Origin: Thermodesulfobacteriales bacterium
Lineage (GTDB): Bacteria; Desulfobacterota; Thermodesulfobacteria; Thermodesulfobacteriales; Thermodesulfatatoraceae
DNA: 45,297 bases
NCBI GenBank assembly: GCA_026986115.1
Contig: JALSPG010000056.1
Coordinates: forward strand, 1-45,297
Direction: 5' to 3'
Below, piece after piece: positions 1-8,843 of this stretch. Each line of letters opens with the position of its first letter. The stretch's first letter is position 1. The notes under the pieces are model-generated. The model was not told where the DNA came from and made no database searches. It worked only from the letters and a program-made list of their open reading frames with translations. Position numbers and translations under genes: made by a program.

Positions 1-122
1 TTCCGGCGGCTCTTTTCGTAAAGGGCCTCTATTCCGCCTTCCCCGTAAGCCTTCTTGATCCGGTAGAAGGTGTCCCGGCTGAAACCCATCACCCGGCAGG
101 CCTGAGTTTTGGGTGAAGGTCT
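1..122 (-). mobile_element. Fragment of an IS481-like transposase (N-terminal HTH part), cut by the window edge
   Basis: Minus-strand reading from position 122 gives an open frame leading into MGFSRDTFYRIKKAYGEGG and then IEALYEKSRR at the window edge. This is the helix-turn-helix segment typical of IS481-like transposases. The roughly 30 N-terminal residues expected before it are absent: the frame is preceded directly by the TAG that ends the FliT-like ORF at 123-125. The copy is therefore 5'-truncated or joined to flagellar DNA by a deletion. The rest of the element lies outside the window. The family is recognised from memory of the HTH motif; remnant status is inferred from the missing start. 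Confidence 0.7.
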
Positions 123-509
123 CTAATAGTAAATATTTTGCCTTTGGTATGAAGAGAGGGCTTTTTTATTGTAAATAAGTTCTCCCTTTTTTTCGTTTAG
201 ATTTTTTTGTAATTTTGATAGTAATTCTTTTAGTACTAGTTCTCTCCTTCTTAAAAATTTAATTTTTTCGATGTTTTCCTTTTCTTTTCCTGGTTTTGGT
301 TTTAAGTTTTGCAAAAAGGCTAAAATTTTTCGTCTTTCATATAAGAATTTTTTTATGATTTCTTCTTCTTTGGGTGATAAATATTTTTTTTGTTTTATCT
401 TGTTAAGAAAGGATATTTCTTTTTCTTGGATTTTTTCAAGTTTTTTAAGGATCTCTTCAAAAGAAGAAATTTGTTTTCCCTTTTTCATTTTTGATTTAGC
501 TGGGAGCAT
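123..509 (-). CDS. Lysine-rich helical protein, possible FliT-like flagellar chaperone
   Basis: A small, very Lys/Glu-rich, almost entirely alpha-helical protein with no signal peptide or membrane segment. It directly follows fliS, the usual place for the fliT export chaperone. The pattern of a long amphipathic helix, then ERRKIL, then a second helix ending near NKKALSSY fits a FliT/FlgN-type chaperone, but similarity is too weak to be sure. The frame is open upstream to a GTG at 573-575, but that segment runs through a perfect inverted repeat (527-569), so I prefer the ATG at 507-509; ATG at 486-488 is also possible. Neither has a clear ribosome binding site, suggesting the repeat displaced the original start region. 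AT content is higher than in the flg genes. Confidence 0.5.
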   Translation of the reverse strand: MLPAKSKMKKGKQISSFEEILKKLEKIQEKEISFLNKIKQKKYLSPKEEEIIKKFLYERRKILAFLQNLKPKPGKEKENIEKIKFLRRRELVLKELLSKLQKNLNEKKGELIYNKKALSSYQRQNIYY

Positions 510-526
510 CTTTTGTCGACTTTTTG

Positions 527-569
527 GGGATCCGTTCCCATTTTTCAACGAAAAATGGGAACGGATCCC
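527..569. repeat. Perfect inverted repeat, 20-bp arms with 3-base loop
   Basis: Arms are 527-546 and 550-569 with loop 547-549. The right arm ends in GGGAACGGATCCC and is followed by GGACA, so the segment 550-574 looks like an outward-facing insertion-sequence end (ends in ACA). It lies 9 bp beyond the fliS stop codon. It has no T-tract on either side, so it is not a classical terminator. It may be a miniature or solo end of the element whose transposase remnant lies at 1-122, but that link is inference. Confidence 0.75.
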
Positions 570-577
570 GGACACTA

Positions 578-1006
578 CTATCCGGCGGTGGCTACTTTTA
601 ATTTTTCTTGTCTCAAGGAGTTGATTTCTTGATTGTTTAAAACAGTCTTAATCCATATTTTTCGTAATTCAGAAAGATAGGAAATGCTTCGATCAATAAT
701 TTTAAAATCTTTTTCTTTTTCTTTACCGTTAATTTTAGAAAGTTCTCTTATAATCGCTCCATAGAGACCGTATAAAAAAGCAGCTGCTTCACCACCAGCT
801 TCTAAATTTACGCCAGCTTGTAATTCTCCAATAATAGCTATGGCTTTCCCTAAATGTTGGCCTCGTTTGCGAGGATTGTTAAAATTGTTTTTAACTTGAC
901 CAAGCTCTCTGATAGCACCCTCAAACAATAATTTTACGATTTTTTGTGGGTCTTGGACAGTAGAAACCTCATTATTACGGTATACTTTGAGTTGCGCCCC
1001 GTACAT
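578..1006 (-). CDS. fliS: FliS, flagellin export chaperone
   Basis: A 142-residue cytoplasmic chaperone that binds the C-terminal D0 region of flagellin and holds it unpolymerised until export. The family signature is visible: MYGAQLKVYRNNEVSTV at the N-terminus, then VKLLFEGAIRELG and a GKAIAIIGELQAGVNLEAGG segment. The length is close to the usual 125-145 residues. It is the last clear flagellar export gene in the fliD-fliS block, 108 bp after fliD, with a good SD (GGGAGG) before the ATG. The last residues (KVATAG) are coded by DNA adjoining the inverted repeat at 527-569 and could be a replaced tail. Confidence 0.95.
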   Translation of the reverse strand: MYGAQLKVYRNNEVSTVQDPQKIVKLLFEGAIRELGQVKNNFNNPRKRGQHLGKAIAIIGELQAGVNLEAGGEAAAFLYGLYGAIIRELSKINGKEKEKDFKIIDRSISYLSELRKIWIKTVLNNQEINSLRQEKLKVATAG

Positions 1007-1114
1007 TAAAAACCTCCCTGTTTATTTTTACGCCCCTCCCTGGGCACTCTATTTTTCTAAAAATAAAAACCATTTAGGGATTTACAGATTTTTGCTTTAC
1101 AAAATTTTTCTTTA

Positions 1115-2794
1115 TTATTTCTTTTCGGTTAATCCAGATAAGCTCTTAAATTGTACATCTAAATAAGAAGAAAGATCGTTTAATTCTTGTATGTAATGAT
1201 CTAAAGCCATAAATTGACGCATTAGGGTATCCATATAACGATCGACTCTCAGTTTAGCGAGGCTTATATTTCTATTCAAATTTTCTATGTATTTTTCCGT
1301 TGTTTTTTGTTCTAGAGCAATAAGGCCTGATGGCCCTAAATATTTTTGGAAAATTTCGTTTAATCTGTCTGCCAACCCTGTTAAATTTTGTTTTTCGTTT
1401 CCTACTAAAAGATTTTTTATTTCTTCTGGATAATTGTTGAAAGCTTCCTCTAATTTTTTTTCATTTAGAGCAATAGATCCATCTTTTTTGATATCAAGTC
1501 CCAAATCAAAAAAGGTTTTAATATGCTTATTTTGTGAAACTATAGAGGTTAAAATTGTGCGTATATCTTTTATCATAGATTCTGCTGCACTGCTCCGATA
1601 GAGAAGACCTTCTTCTCCAGTTTCAAGATCAAAAGACATTTTTTCTCGCAACTTTCCGAGAAAATTATTAACCTCTTCGATAAAAGATTTTAAAATTTCT
1701 TTGGGTTCTTCGTAAGAAGACTGTATTTCAAAAAAGGCACTTCCTGTTTCTTTTAAGTTTATAGTTGCTCCAGGAATAATATCATTGATAGAATTTGTTT
1801 CCCTTTGGTATCTAATATCGTCTAATATAAAGAAAGAATTTAAACTTTGTCCATTATCTTCTATTTGTTTGGGGAAAATTTGAGGAGTACTTGGTGACTG
1901 AGAGATAAACAGGCTTTCTGGAGATCTAATATCTACAAAATATTCTCCATTAGTATTTCTTATAAGATATGCTCTTAAATAGGAGTTTTTAGAAGAGGCT
2001 TCGTTAATAAGATCTACTAATTCGGAAAGAGTAGTGCTATCTGGTATTTCTATGCTAATTTCTTCTTCACCGTTTTGGATAGTAAGATTAATAGTGCTAC
2101 CTGAATTATTGACTACATCTTCAGGATTAGAATAGAAATTGGTGCGCCAGATATTTGGGATACCACTAACTTCTTCAAAGCTCATTTGAGAAAGTTCTTG
2201 GGTTACTACAATGCGATGTCCTTCACCAGTTTCTTTGGCTTTAAGTATCAGACGATAAGGGTTATTAGGATCACCAGTGTTTACTACTTTGGCTTCCACT
2301 CCGGGATTATCTTCAGCTTTATTAATAAGATCAGCAAGCCCTTGAAGAGTAGTTCCTTTGGAAACAAGAACAGAAAAGCTTTTATCTCCTACGGCGATTT
2401 GAAAGACGTCATCATTTGAGGCTACAGAAGCATTTTGTTCTGAAAAACCCTGGGATTGCCACATACTTTTATGGGCTAGTTGTTCTACGCTAATTTGATA
2501 AGCCCCGTTAAGGGCCCCGATCTCTGCCTCTACAGAGACCGCTGTCCCTGAAACCGAGACCTGTCGCTCCATAAAAGTGCTTTCAAAGGAAAGTTCAAGG
2601 GCTTTAGATTTAAGGGAAATTATCTGGGTGTTTAACCAGTCAAATTCGGTGAGTTTGCTTTCATAGCGGTCTTTTTTTTGCTCCAGACGTTCAATGGGCT
2701 TTTCTTCTATTTCTCGCAATTGGTCAAGGAGGCCCTGTAAATCAAGTCCGGAGCCGAGCCCAAGAACATTTATTTTTCCAAAAATACTAGCCAT
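1115..2794 (-). CDS. fliD: FliD, flagellar filament cap (hook-associated protein 2)
   Basis: A 559-residue secreted cap protein that folds flagellin subunits at the filament tip. The FliD_N signature is seen at residues 9-30 (NVLGLGSGLDLQGLLDQLR), followed by a helical coiled region. The C-terminus has the FliD_C helices (region SLAKLRVDRYMDTLMRQF). The central part holds two Flagellin_IN-like units, each with a TTL-x-L-xxLIN helix followed by a strand pair: TTLQGLADLINKAE around residue 147 and TTLSELVDLINEASS around residue 253. The start ATG lies 30 bp after fliW with an AAGGTGAG ribosome binding site. It belongs to the csrA-fliW-fliD-fliS block. Confidence 0.97.
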   Translation of the reverse strand: MASIFGKINVLGLGSGLDLQGLLDQLREIEEKPIERLEQKKDRYESKLTEFDWLNTQIISLKSKALELSFESTFMERQVSVSGTAVSVEAEIGALNGAYQISVEQLAHKSMWQSQGFSEQNASVASNDDVFQIAVGDKSFSVLVSKGTTLQGLADLINKAEDNPGVEAKVVNTGDPNNPYRLILKAKETGEGHRIVVTQELSQMSFEEVSGIPNIWRTNFYSNPEDVVNNSGSTINLTIQNGEEEISIEIPDSTTLSELVDLINEASSKNSYLRAYLIRNTNGEYFVDIRSPESLFISQSPSTPQIFPKQIEDNGQSLNSFFILDDIRYQRETNSINDIIPGATINLKETGSAFFEIQSSYEEPKEILKSFIEEVNNFLGKLREKMSFDLETGEEGLLYRSSAAESMIKDIRTILTSIVSQNKHIKTFFDLGLDIKKDGSIALNEKKLEEAFNNYPEEIKNLLVGNEKQNLTGLADRLNEIFQKYLGPSGLIALEQKTTEKYIENLNRNISLAKLRVDRYMDTLMRQFMALDHYIQELNDLSSYLDVQFKSLSGLTEKK

Positions 2795-2824
2795 AAAAAA
2801 CTCACCTTTTATCTTTGTTTAGAA

Positions 2825-3319
2825 TTATCGACCAGCAGAGTGTTCGAGATGAATTTTGACTTTTTCAGACGCTTGTTGGCTAACCTTTTGGAAATAAGGT
2901 TTGAGAGGTTCCTTTAAGGGATAAATTTTAGGATCTAGAACTACTTGTTTTGCAAGACGTCTTTCGACGTTTATTACGATAGGGCCCAAAAGATTTGCCG
3001 TGAGGTTTCCAGGATCTTCTTTAGGGATGGTTACAATGGCAAGATAGCAAACTTCATCATTTGTTTCTAAATGTAGCTCTTTGCATGCCTCGGGAGGGAT
3101 CTTGGGTTTGTAGTCCGGAAAGAAAACCGAAGGGTCAATGACTACAAATGCAAGCTCGGGAATATCTATGGCTTGTAGCCAAAAGAAGGGGGAATTTTCA
3201 CGATGAGGAATAAGAACATATCTTTTGGCATTCGGAAAGCCCAAAATAGGACTGGTAAAGAAAATAATCTTACTTTCGTCAATTTTAATTTTTCCGAAGC
3301 GGGTTGTTTCTACCAGCAA
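2825..3319 (-). CDS. fliW: FliW, flagellar assembly factor and CsrA antagonist
   Basis: A 164-residue cytoplasmic protein of the FliW family. In Bacillus and Campylobacter, FliW binds CsrA and, reciprocally, flagellin, so that flagellin translation tracks secretion. Family features seen are the opening strand with TTRFGKIKID, the GFPNAKRYVLIPH segment, and AFVVIDPSVFFPDYKP. The start is a TTG at 3317-3319 with a strong GAGGAGGG site. It follows csrA by a single base, so the regulator and its antagonist are translationally linked. The tail past about residue 140 is basic and probably flexible. Confidence 0.95.
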   Translation of the reverse strand: MLVETTRFGKIKIDESKIIFFTSPILGFPNAKRYVLIPHRENSPFFWLQAIDIPELAFVVIDPSVFFPDYKPKIPPEACKELHLETNDEVCYLAIVTIPKEDPGNLTANLLGPIVINVERRLAKQVVLDPKIYPLKEPLKPYFQKVSQQASEKVKIHLEHSAGR

Positions 3320-3320
3320 A

Positions 3321-3542
3321 TTAGCCCTCCTCTATTAGAATCTCTTCTAGCACATCGGCACCTTGTAAGGCTTGTAGATTTTCCTCTTGAATTTTTTGAT
3401 AAACTTCCATCCGATGGACTTGGATTTCTGCTGGAGCTTCTATACCAAGTTTTACCTGACGACCTTTTATCTCTAACACAGTGATTTTAATTCCTTGTCC
3501 AATAGCAATGGCTTCACCTTCTCTTCGTTTTAAAACGAGCAA
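3321..3542 (-). CDS. csrA: CsrA, RNA-binding translational regulator
   Basis: A 73-residue CsrA with the family sequence MLVLKRREGEAIAIG, then KITVLEIKGRQVKLGIEAP and VHRMEVYQKIQEEN. The positively charged RNA contacts near residue 4-6 (LKRR) and the VHR motif near residue 43 are intact. It binds GGA motifs in mRNA leaders; in fliW-bearing bacteria its main known target is flagellin mRNA. No flagellin gene lies in this window, so the target is elsewhere. The start is TTG with a good AGGAGG site. It sits between flgL and fliW, a common arrangement in non-gamma bacteria. Confidence 0.97.
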   Translation of the reverse strand: MLVLKRREGEAIAIGQGIKITVLEIKGRQVKLGIEAPAEIQVHRMEVYQKIQEENLQALQGADVLEEILIEEG

Positions 3543-3555
3543 ACTTAAAAGCCTC

Positions 3556-4506
3556 CTAGGAAAGATAGTTTACCAAACTCAATTGCATTACCTTAGCTGT
3601 TGCAGCTAGAGCAGCTTGGTAAGCAGTTTCTTTAGTTTTTAATCTGGTGGTTGCTTCTAAAATATCAGTATCTTCAGTATTACTTAAATTTTCTTGAATG
3701 ATGTCTTTTATTTCTTGGTAAAGGTTATCTTTAAGATTTAGATGATCTAAACGGGCTCCTAAGGCTGCTCTTTCATTAACAAGATGTGTAAGCACTTTAT
3801 CCAGTCGGTCTACGTGGATTCCGAGTTCTTCTATTTCTTTCTCGCTCGAAGAGTAATTGTTGGCTTCTAGGCTCTTCTTAAGCCCAATGAGGGTATCGAA
3901 AAGCTCTGAGGCCATAAGGGCTTGGTTGCCATTGCGACCGATAACAATTTTACCATCAGGAGAATAATTAAATATTAGGTCTTCCTCGCCTCCTTCATAG
4001 ACGACGTATTCCCGTATACTTCCATCTGGAAGGGACTCTTTTTTGAGTTCAAACGGGGCCTTTCCGTCAGGATAGCCGCTAGGACGATTGCCGGCGAAGA
4101 CATAACGGTTGCCATGCCTCGTATTGGCTAGAGCCAGGGCTTCTTGCAAGAGTTTTTCTACTTCTCTGGCAATGGCTTTACGGTTATCTGGAGATAGGGT
4201 GTCGTTGCGGGCCTGAATAGCAAGCTGTTTGGCTCTCATTGTTAAGTCTTCAAGTCCTTGAAAGGCTCCTTCCATGGTCCGTAAAAAGGCCTTTCCCTCC
4301 CGTATAGAAGTTCGATAACGATCGATTTCTGCTAGAGATTTTCGATAATCTAGGCTGCGTACGAGCTCTACCGGGGCTTGAGAAGGTTTTGCAAATTTTT
4401 TTCCGGAGGCAATTTGGGTTTGCACTTCAGCAAGATCTTTGGTGAGCCGGTTTAAGTTGTAAAGCATCCGATCATATTGGGTTTTGAGCCCGATGCGAAT
4501 GGGCAT
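3556..4506 (-). CDS. flgL: FlgL, hook-filament junction protein (HAP3)
   Basis: A 316-residue flagellin-like secreted junction protein between FlgK and the filament. The flagellin N-terminal helix signature is clear: YDRMLYNLNRLTKDLAEVQ followed by QIASGKKFAKPSQAP. The C-terminal helix ends in KTKETAYQAALAATAKVMQ, as expected for D0. The middle domain contains GNRYVFAGNRPSGYPDG, a standard FlgL feature. The length is normal. It lies 12 bp downstream of flgK and 13 bp upstream of csrA on the same strand. Confidence 0.96.
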   Translation of the reverse strand: MPIRIGLKTQYDRMLYNLNRLTKDLAEVQTQIASGKKFAKPSQAPVELVRSLDYRKSLAEIDRYRTSIREGKAFLRTMEGAFQGLEDLTMRAKQLAIQARNDTLSPDNRKAIAREVEKLLQEALALANTRHGNRYVFAGNRPSGYPDGKAPFELKKESLPDGSIREYVVYEGGEEDLIFNYSPDGKIVIGRNGNQALMASELFDTLIGLKKSLEANNYSSSEKEIEELGIHVDRLDKVLTHLVNERAALGARLDHLNLKDNLYQEIKDIIQENLSNTEDTDILEATTRLKTKETAYQAALAATAKVMQLSLVNYLS

Positions 4507-4518
4507 TTACCCCTCCTC

Positions 4519-7500
4519 TTAACGCTTTGCCTGTATTAAGGTATCGAGCATTTCGTCGGCTACCGTTAAAATCTTGGCCGAGGCGGCAAAGGCCTGCTGG
4601 TACTTGATAAGATTGGCCATTTCTTCATCGAGAGAAACTCCTGAAATACTATCACGCATAATTTGGAGCTGATTGATGAGATCTTCTACGAAGTTTTTGG
4701 AATTTTTGACGGTTTTGGTGGTGATTCCTACCTCACCCACTAAGGAGATATAGAAGTCTGCCACTGAGGCCTGGCCAAGTCTTTCGCGGCGATCATCTGA
4801 AAGAGCTGCAAGTCTTAAGGCGTTGCGGTTGTCTCCAGGCTGAGGGGCTAGGCCTTGGAGTTTATCTATAAGTCCGTTGTCTTTGGGGGCAAAAGTTTTT
4901 CTTGCGAGATAAGTAATAAGATTTCCCTCTTCAACGGTAAGGCTGGTGCTTAGTTTGAAAGAAACCCAGTCTTGTCTCCCGTCATTATCTAGATCTGGAT
5001 CCTTTATCTCTATAGTTAGGCGACCGGAATCATCAATGGTGGCGGAAAAATCAAAAATACCATCACTATCAGTATCAAGGACATTTAAAGCATCTAGGAA
5101 ATTTTCCAAGGTCTGACCTGTTGAAAGAGAGATAGTTTCCACACGCAGGGTAGTGCCATCTGGTTTTAAATATTCGATGTTTATATCTTGAGCCCCAAAA
5201 GAGGCATTTCTTTCAACAGGTTCATCTGTTTTTAGATACCACAGGTTGTTTTTAGCGTCGAATTTATTGGGTTTTACGCCCGATGTTTCGAAGGCCTTTC
5301 GGTGAAAGGCATCACGCACCACAAAGCTCCGCGTGTCATAAAGCCCTGAGGTTTTGACGACAAGCCTTCCCTGGTCGTCAAGATGCGCCGAAAGACCGAA
5401 ACGAGCGTTTTCTTCAGCGTTATACCTCTTTACGATCTGAATGGCCCCAGCTCCGGTCTCAAGCTTAACGCGAAAGGGATCCACGACTTCATTTACGGGG
5501 TCGGTATCGATGGGGTTTCCAGCGCCATCGAAAAGCCAATTCTCTAAGGCCCCTATCTGGAAGGAAAGGTCAAAGTATTCGTCATCGGAAGGATTCGTAG
5601 TCCCTTGGTCATTTACAAATCGAAGCGAACCCCAGGGGCGCGAAGGGCTATTCCCCTCGATGACAAAGTAGGCGGCGTTAGCAGGAGCGCTATCTCCCAG
5701 TGAGATGAAAAGCTTTCCATTATCAAGATAGGCTTTAAGTTCAGGCCGGCTATTAAGGGCAGAGACCAGGTCTTCTAAATCTATTTTTCCGTTTCCATTG
5801 GCATCGCTAATAGAAACATCCGGACTTCCGGTAGTGCCAAAACTGATTTCCTGAATCTCATTTCCTGCTTGGTCAAAGAATTTGATATTTGTAAAGCCCG
5901 AAAATAAAAGATTTTGAGGAGTTAAAGAACTAAGATCAGCCAAATACAAAGTGGGTTTTATTAGGGGTTCAAGCCCGGAAAAGATCTGTTTTTCCGGAAT
6001 CGAAGAAAGTTCCAGAGATCCCCCTGAAGAAAGATCAAGCACACCATTGCCATTACCACCGGAAACAGTCATTTTGAAAGAGACAGAGCCTTCAGGAGCA
6101 CCGGCAAGGGTGATATAAAGCTTTCCCTTATCACCTTCCGTAAAACCTGCGCGAAATTCCGGCAGGGCATCAATAAGGCTGGCAAGGTCTTTTAATGTCG
6201 TTCCGTTTGCCACGGAAAGCGAGGTGCGCTCGGTCTCTCGCCCTTCGGCGTCGTAAAAGACGAAGTTGAGCTCGGCATCTTCGTTTACTGTAACTGAAGA
6301 GGGATCTTCGTACCAGTCGGTACTTTCCATACGCCCCCGTGAGGCCACGTATTGCGGCACCCACACGCCCTGTTCGCGTAAATAATGTAGAAAGGAATCT
6401 GCCGGTGGGGGTTCGTCTATCCCGAGCTCAAAATAGGCGTAATTTTTGGAGGAATTAGGGTCAAGCTCAAGTGTTAGGCGGCCATTTCCGTCAATGTAGG
6501 CCCGGAAGCCTTCGATGGCGTCCAGTTTGTTCAAGATGTCTTCTAAGGTGTCGCCCGGGTTGAGCTCCACGGCGAGCTCTTTCACCTTAAAGCCATTTTC
6601 AGTTTCATGGAGGATCTGATTGCCGGTGGCGTCAAAAAAGCGGACATAGATTTTATGAGCCGGGTCGTTGAAAATTTTCTGTTCCGGATTTGCTATGGGG
6701 AGGTGGCTTTTATAGCTTCCGGCGAAAGGTACTTCGCTTCGCCAGGCTTCGCGATCAAGCCTTGCGGCGGCAAGGTATTCCGGATTCACCGAAAGATTTT
6801 CGTTAATGGCGATACTTCCGGCATCAGTGCCTGCAAAAAAGACATTTATCCCGGTCGCCAAAAGCACATTGGCGGTATCGTTTGAGAAGGCAAAGCCCCA
6901 TCCCTCCTGGGCCTTAAAGACCAGACGTCCGTTGCGGAAAAGGGCCTTAACTGAAGTTTCCGGGTCAAAGCCCGCTTCCTTCAGGGCTTCATTTATCTGA
7001 TTGGTGAGGTCATCAAGGGTAGCGGTAGCCGGAAGTGCAAAGTCAATTTTGACGGGGGTAATATTCCCCACAGAATCTTTTATCCAGATAAAAAGGGAGC
7101 CATCACGTTTGATATCGCGAAAAAGATCAAGACTTTTAATGCTTCCGTCACTCTGAAAGAGACCCTCAAGCTCTCCTTCGAAAAATTTAAGTCCCACGCC
7201 TTCGGTGTGGATTTCATTTACCCCGCGGATAAGCTCTTCGGCAAAGAGCTGAAACTTCCCTGTGAGATTTAATTCTTTAACACGGTGGTTGGCGGCTTCG
7301 TCATCAAAACGGCCGAAATCAAGCGGGCCTTCAATAATAGCAAAGCTTAGCTTTCCCCCACCTCGTACTGCGTCTTTTACTACCAGGCGACCATCATCGG
7401 TGAGATAGGCCTGCACTTTATAATCGTAGGCCTTTTCTATTTCGTTTAAAAAATCCCGGATGGTTTTTTGGGGGTCGGTGGTTTGGTAAGTACCTTGGAT

Positions 7501-8508
7501 TTCTTCCCCATAATGATTAGTGCCTTGAAAACTTATCTTTATTGTTCCTGAAAGCCCCAGTTCTTCCCAAGTAGTATTTTCCCGCAAGAGATTTCCCTTT
7601 CTTGTAAAGACCGGGCGACTCGAAATAACATATTCATAATTCCAGTCTGAAGAGATTTGTTCTATGATGCGTAGCCAGCCACCGAGTTTTCCCTGTGAGA
7701 CTTCTTTGCTAGTTAAGCGGACTTTCTCGCCGCTGTGCCCCCGCCAATAGACCTCGCCTCCTGAGAGCTCGAGCTCCCAGTAAGAGTCAATATCTACCAG
7801 GTTGTAGCCGTTACCAAGCACCACGGCATAGGCCCCTTGGTTGTTTTCAAAGTAGCGCACCTGGGCTAGCTCCGATAGCCTGGCCACGAGCTTGTCTCGT
7901 TGGTCGCGAAGATCATTGGCTTGGTGGAGCCCAGATTCCGCCGCGGTGATCTGGCGGTTGATCTCGGCAATCTGTTTGGCGAGTTCGTTTATTTCGCCTA
8001 TAACGTCGCGTAATTTAAGACGAATATTGTTTTCCAGATCTACAAGCCCTTGATTTTTGTCTCGAATGGCTTCTGCCAAAACACGGCCTTTCTCTATTAC
8101 TACCCGCCGTTCAGGGATTCCCTCTGCACGATTGGCAAGCCCTTGCCAGGCAGTGAAAAAATCTTCGAGTAATCTTGAAAGGCCAAACTCGTTGGCCTCG
8201 TTGAAAAGGCCCTGAATGAGGTCAAGCCCGGTTTCTTCTGCAGCAAGAAGCCCCAAATCGCTGCGCTTAAGGTTAATATTGGCTTCAAGAAAGGCATCAA
8301 AGTAGCGTTTGATTTGTTCCACCTTTACTCCACTACCCATAGGGCCTGCAGGCCCTGGGGTGGGAGGGTAGGGGGCATTAACCGTTTTCTGGCGGGAATA
8401 TCCCTCGGTATCCACGTTGGCCACGTTGTGGCCTGTGACGTGGACCCCTGTTTGAAAAGCCAGAAGCGAGTTTTTGGCGATATTTAAGGCACTATAAAGC
8501 CCTGCCAT
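4519..8508 (-). CDS. flgK: FlgK, hook-associated protein 1, strongly enlarged
   Basis: The N-terminus (LYSALNIAKNSLLAFQTG, then GHNVANVDTEGYSRQ) and C-terminus (DEEMANLIKYQQAFAASAK, then ILTVADEMLDTLI) are canonical FlgK D0/D1. At 1329 residues it is two to three times the usual 450-650. The inserted middle contains about six Flagellin_IN-like units near residues 348-379, 497-533, 654-693, 770-802, 910-948 and 1131-1169; each is a TLxxL helix, then a strand ending in GRL or GKL. Acidic loops resembling calcium sites occur at residues 902-913 (DANGNGKIDLED), 1145-1153 and 1171-1180, with a weaker one at 817-826. The protein joins hook to filament outside the cell. It follows flgN by 2 bp. No stop or frameshift breaks it, so the size is genuine. 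Confidence 0.96.
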   Translation of the reverse strand: MAGLYSALNIAKNSLLAFQTGVHVTGHNVANVDTEGYSRQKTVNAPYPPTPGPAGPMGSGVKVEQIKRYFDAFLEANINLKRSDLGLLAAEETGLDLIQGLFNEANEFGLSRLLEDFFTAWQGLANRAEGIPERRVVIEKGRVLAEAIRDKNQGLVDLENNIRLKLRDVIGEINELAKQIAEINRQITAAESGLHQANDLRDQRDKLVARLSELAQVRYFENNQGAYAVVLGNGYNLVDIDSYWELELSGGEVYWRGHSGEKVRLTSKEVSQGKLGGWLRIIEQISSDWNYEYVISSRPVFTRKGNLLRENTTWEELGLSGTIKISFQGTNHYGEEIQGTYQTTDPQKTIRDFLNEIEKAYDYKVQAYLTDDGRLVVKDAVRGGGKLSFAIIEGPLDFGRFDDEAANHRVKELNLTGKFQLFAEELIRGVNEIHTEGVGLKFFEGELEGLFQSDGSIKSLDLFRDIKRDGSLFIWIKDSVGNITPVKIDFALPATATLDDLTNQINEALKEAGFDPETSVKALFRNGRLVFKAQEGWGFAFSNDTANVLLATGINVFFAGTDAGSIAINENLSVNPEYLAAARLDREAWRSEVPFAGSYKSHLPIANPEQKIFNDPAHKIYVRFFDATGNQILHETENGFKVKELAVELNPGDTLEDILNKLDAIEGFRAYIDGNGRLTLELDPNSSKNYAYFELGIDEPPPADSFLHYLREQGVWVPQYVASRGRMESTDWYEDPSSVTVNEDAELNFVFYDAEGRETERTSLSVANGTTLKDLASLIDALPEFRAGFTEGDKGKLYITLAGAPEGSVSFKMTVSGGNGNGVLDLSSGGSLELSSIPEKQIFSGLEPLIKPTLYLADLSSLTPQNLLFSGFTNIKFFDQAGNEIQEISFGTTGSPDVSISDANGNGKIDLEDLVSALNSRPELKAYLDNGKLFISLGDSAPANAAYFVIEGNSPSRPWGSLRFVNDQGTTNPSDDEYFDLSFQIGALENWLFDGAGNPIDTDPVNEVVDPFRVKLETGAGAIQIVKRYNAEENARFGLSAHLDDQGRLVVKTSGLYDTRSFVVRDAFHRKAFETSGVKPNKFDAKNNLWYLKTDEPVERNASFGAQDINIEYLKPDGTTLRVETISLSTGQTLENFLDALNVLDTDSDGIFDFSATIDDSGRLTIEIKDPDLDNDGRQDWVSFKLSTSLTVEEGNLITYLARKTFAPKDNGLIDKLQGLAPQPGDNRNALRLAALSDDRRERLGQASVADFYISLVGEVGITTKTVKNSKNFVEDLINQLQIMRDSISGVSLDEEMANLIKYQQAFAASAKILTVADEMLDTLIQAKR

Positions 8509-8510
8509 TT

Positions 8511-8843
8511 TTAGGCCTCAAGATTCAATAGTTGCCCACCAGGGCAAGCTTTAGTTGCTCCTTTGGGGGTATAGGCCATTTTTGGGGTTAAGTGGCTGCC
8601 CAAGAACCGATAAGCTTCCTCGATAAATGCCAGGCCGGCCTGTAAAAGTTGTTGATTATGTTTGATAAGGGAAGCGATTTTTTGCCTAGTCTCTTGAGAA
8701 AGAGGCGAACTTTTGAGCTCCGGGTCTTTAAGGAGCCGTTCTTTTTGTTTGAGACATTCCAGAAGCGCTTCGATATTTCCAGAGACAATGGCCACTCTTT
8801 CTTCTTCAAGTATTTGAAGCAGCTTTTCCCACGGGTTTTTCAT
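8511..8843 (-). CDS. flgN: FlgN-like export chaperone for FlgK and FlgL
   Basis: A 110-residue, mostly helical cytoplasmic protein in the usual FlgN position between flgJ and flgK. The N-terminal helix PWEKLLQILEEERVAIVSGN and the second helix with LECLKQKERLL match the FlgN pattern (family PF05130), where the chaperone keeps hook-associated proteins export-ready. The ATG overlaps the flgJ stop by 4 bp (ATGA), and flgK begins 2 bp after the FlgN stop, so all three are translationally coupled. Sequence similarity in this family is low; context carries much of the call. Confidence 0.85.
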   Translation of the reverse strand: MKNPWEKLLQILEEERVAIVSGNIEALLECLKQKERLLKDPELKSSPLSQETRQKIASLIKHNQQLLQAGLAFIEEAYRFLGSHLTPKMAYTPKGATKACPGGQLLNLEA

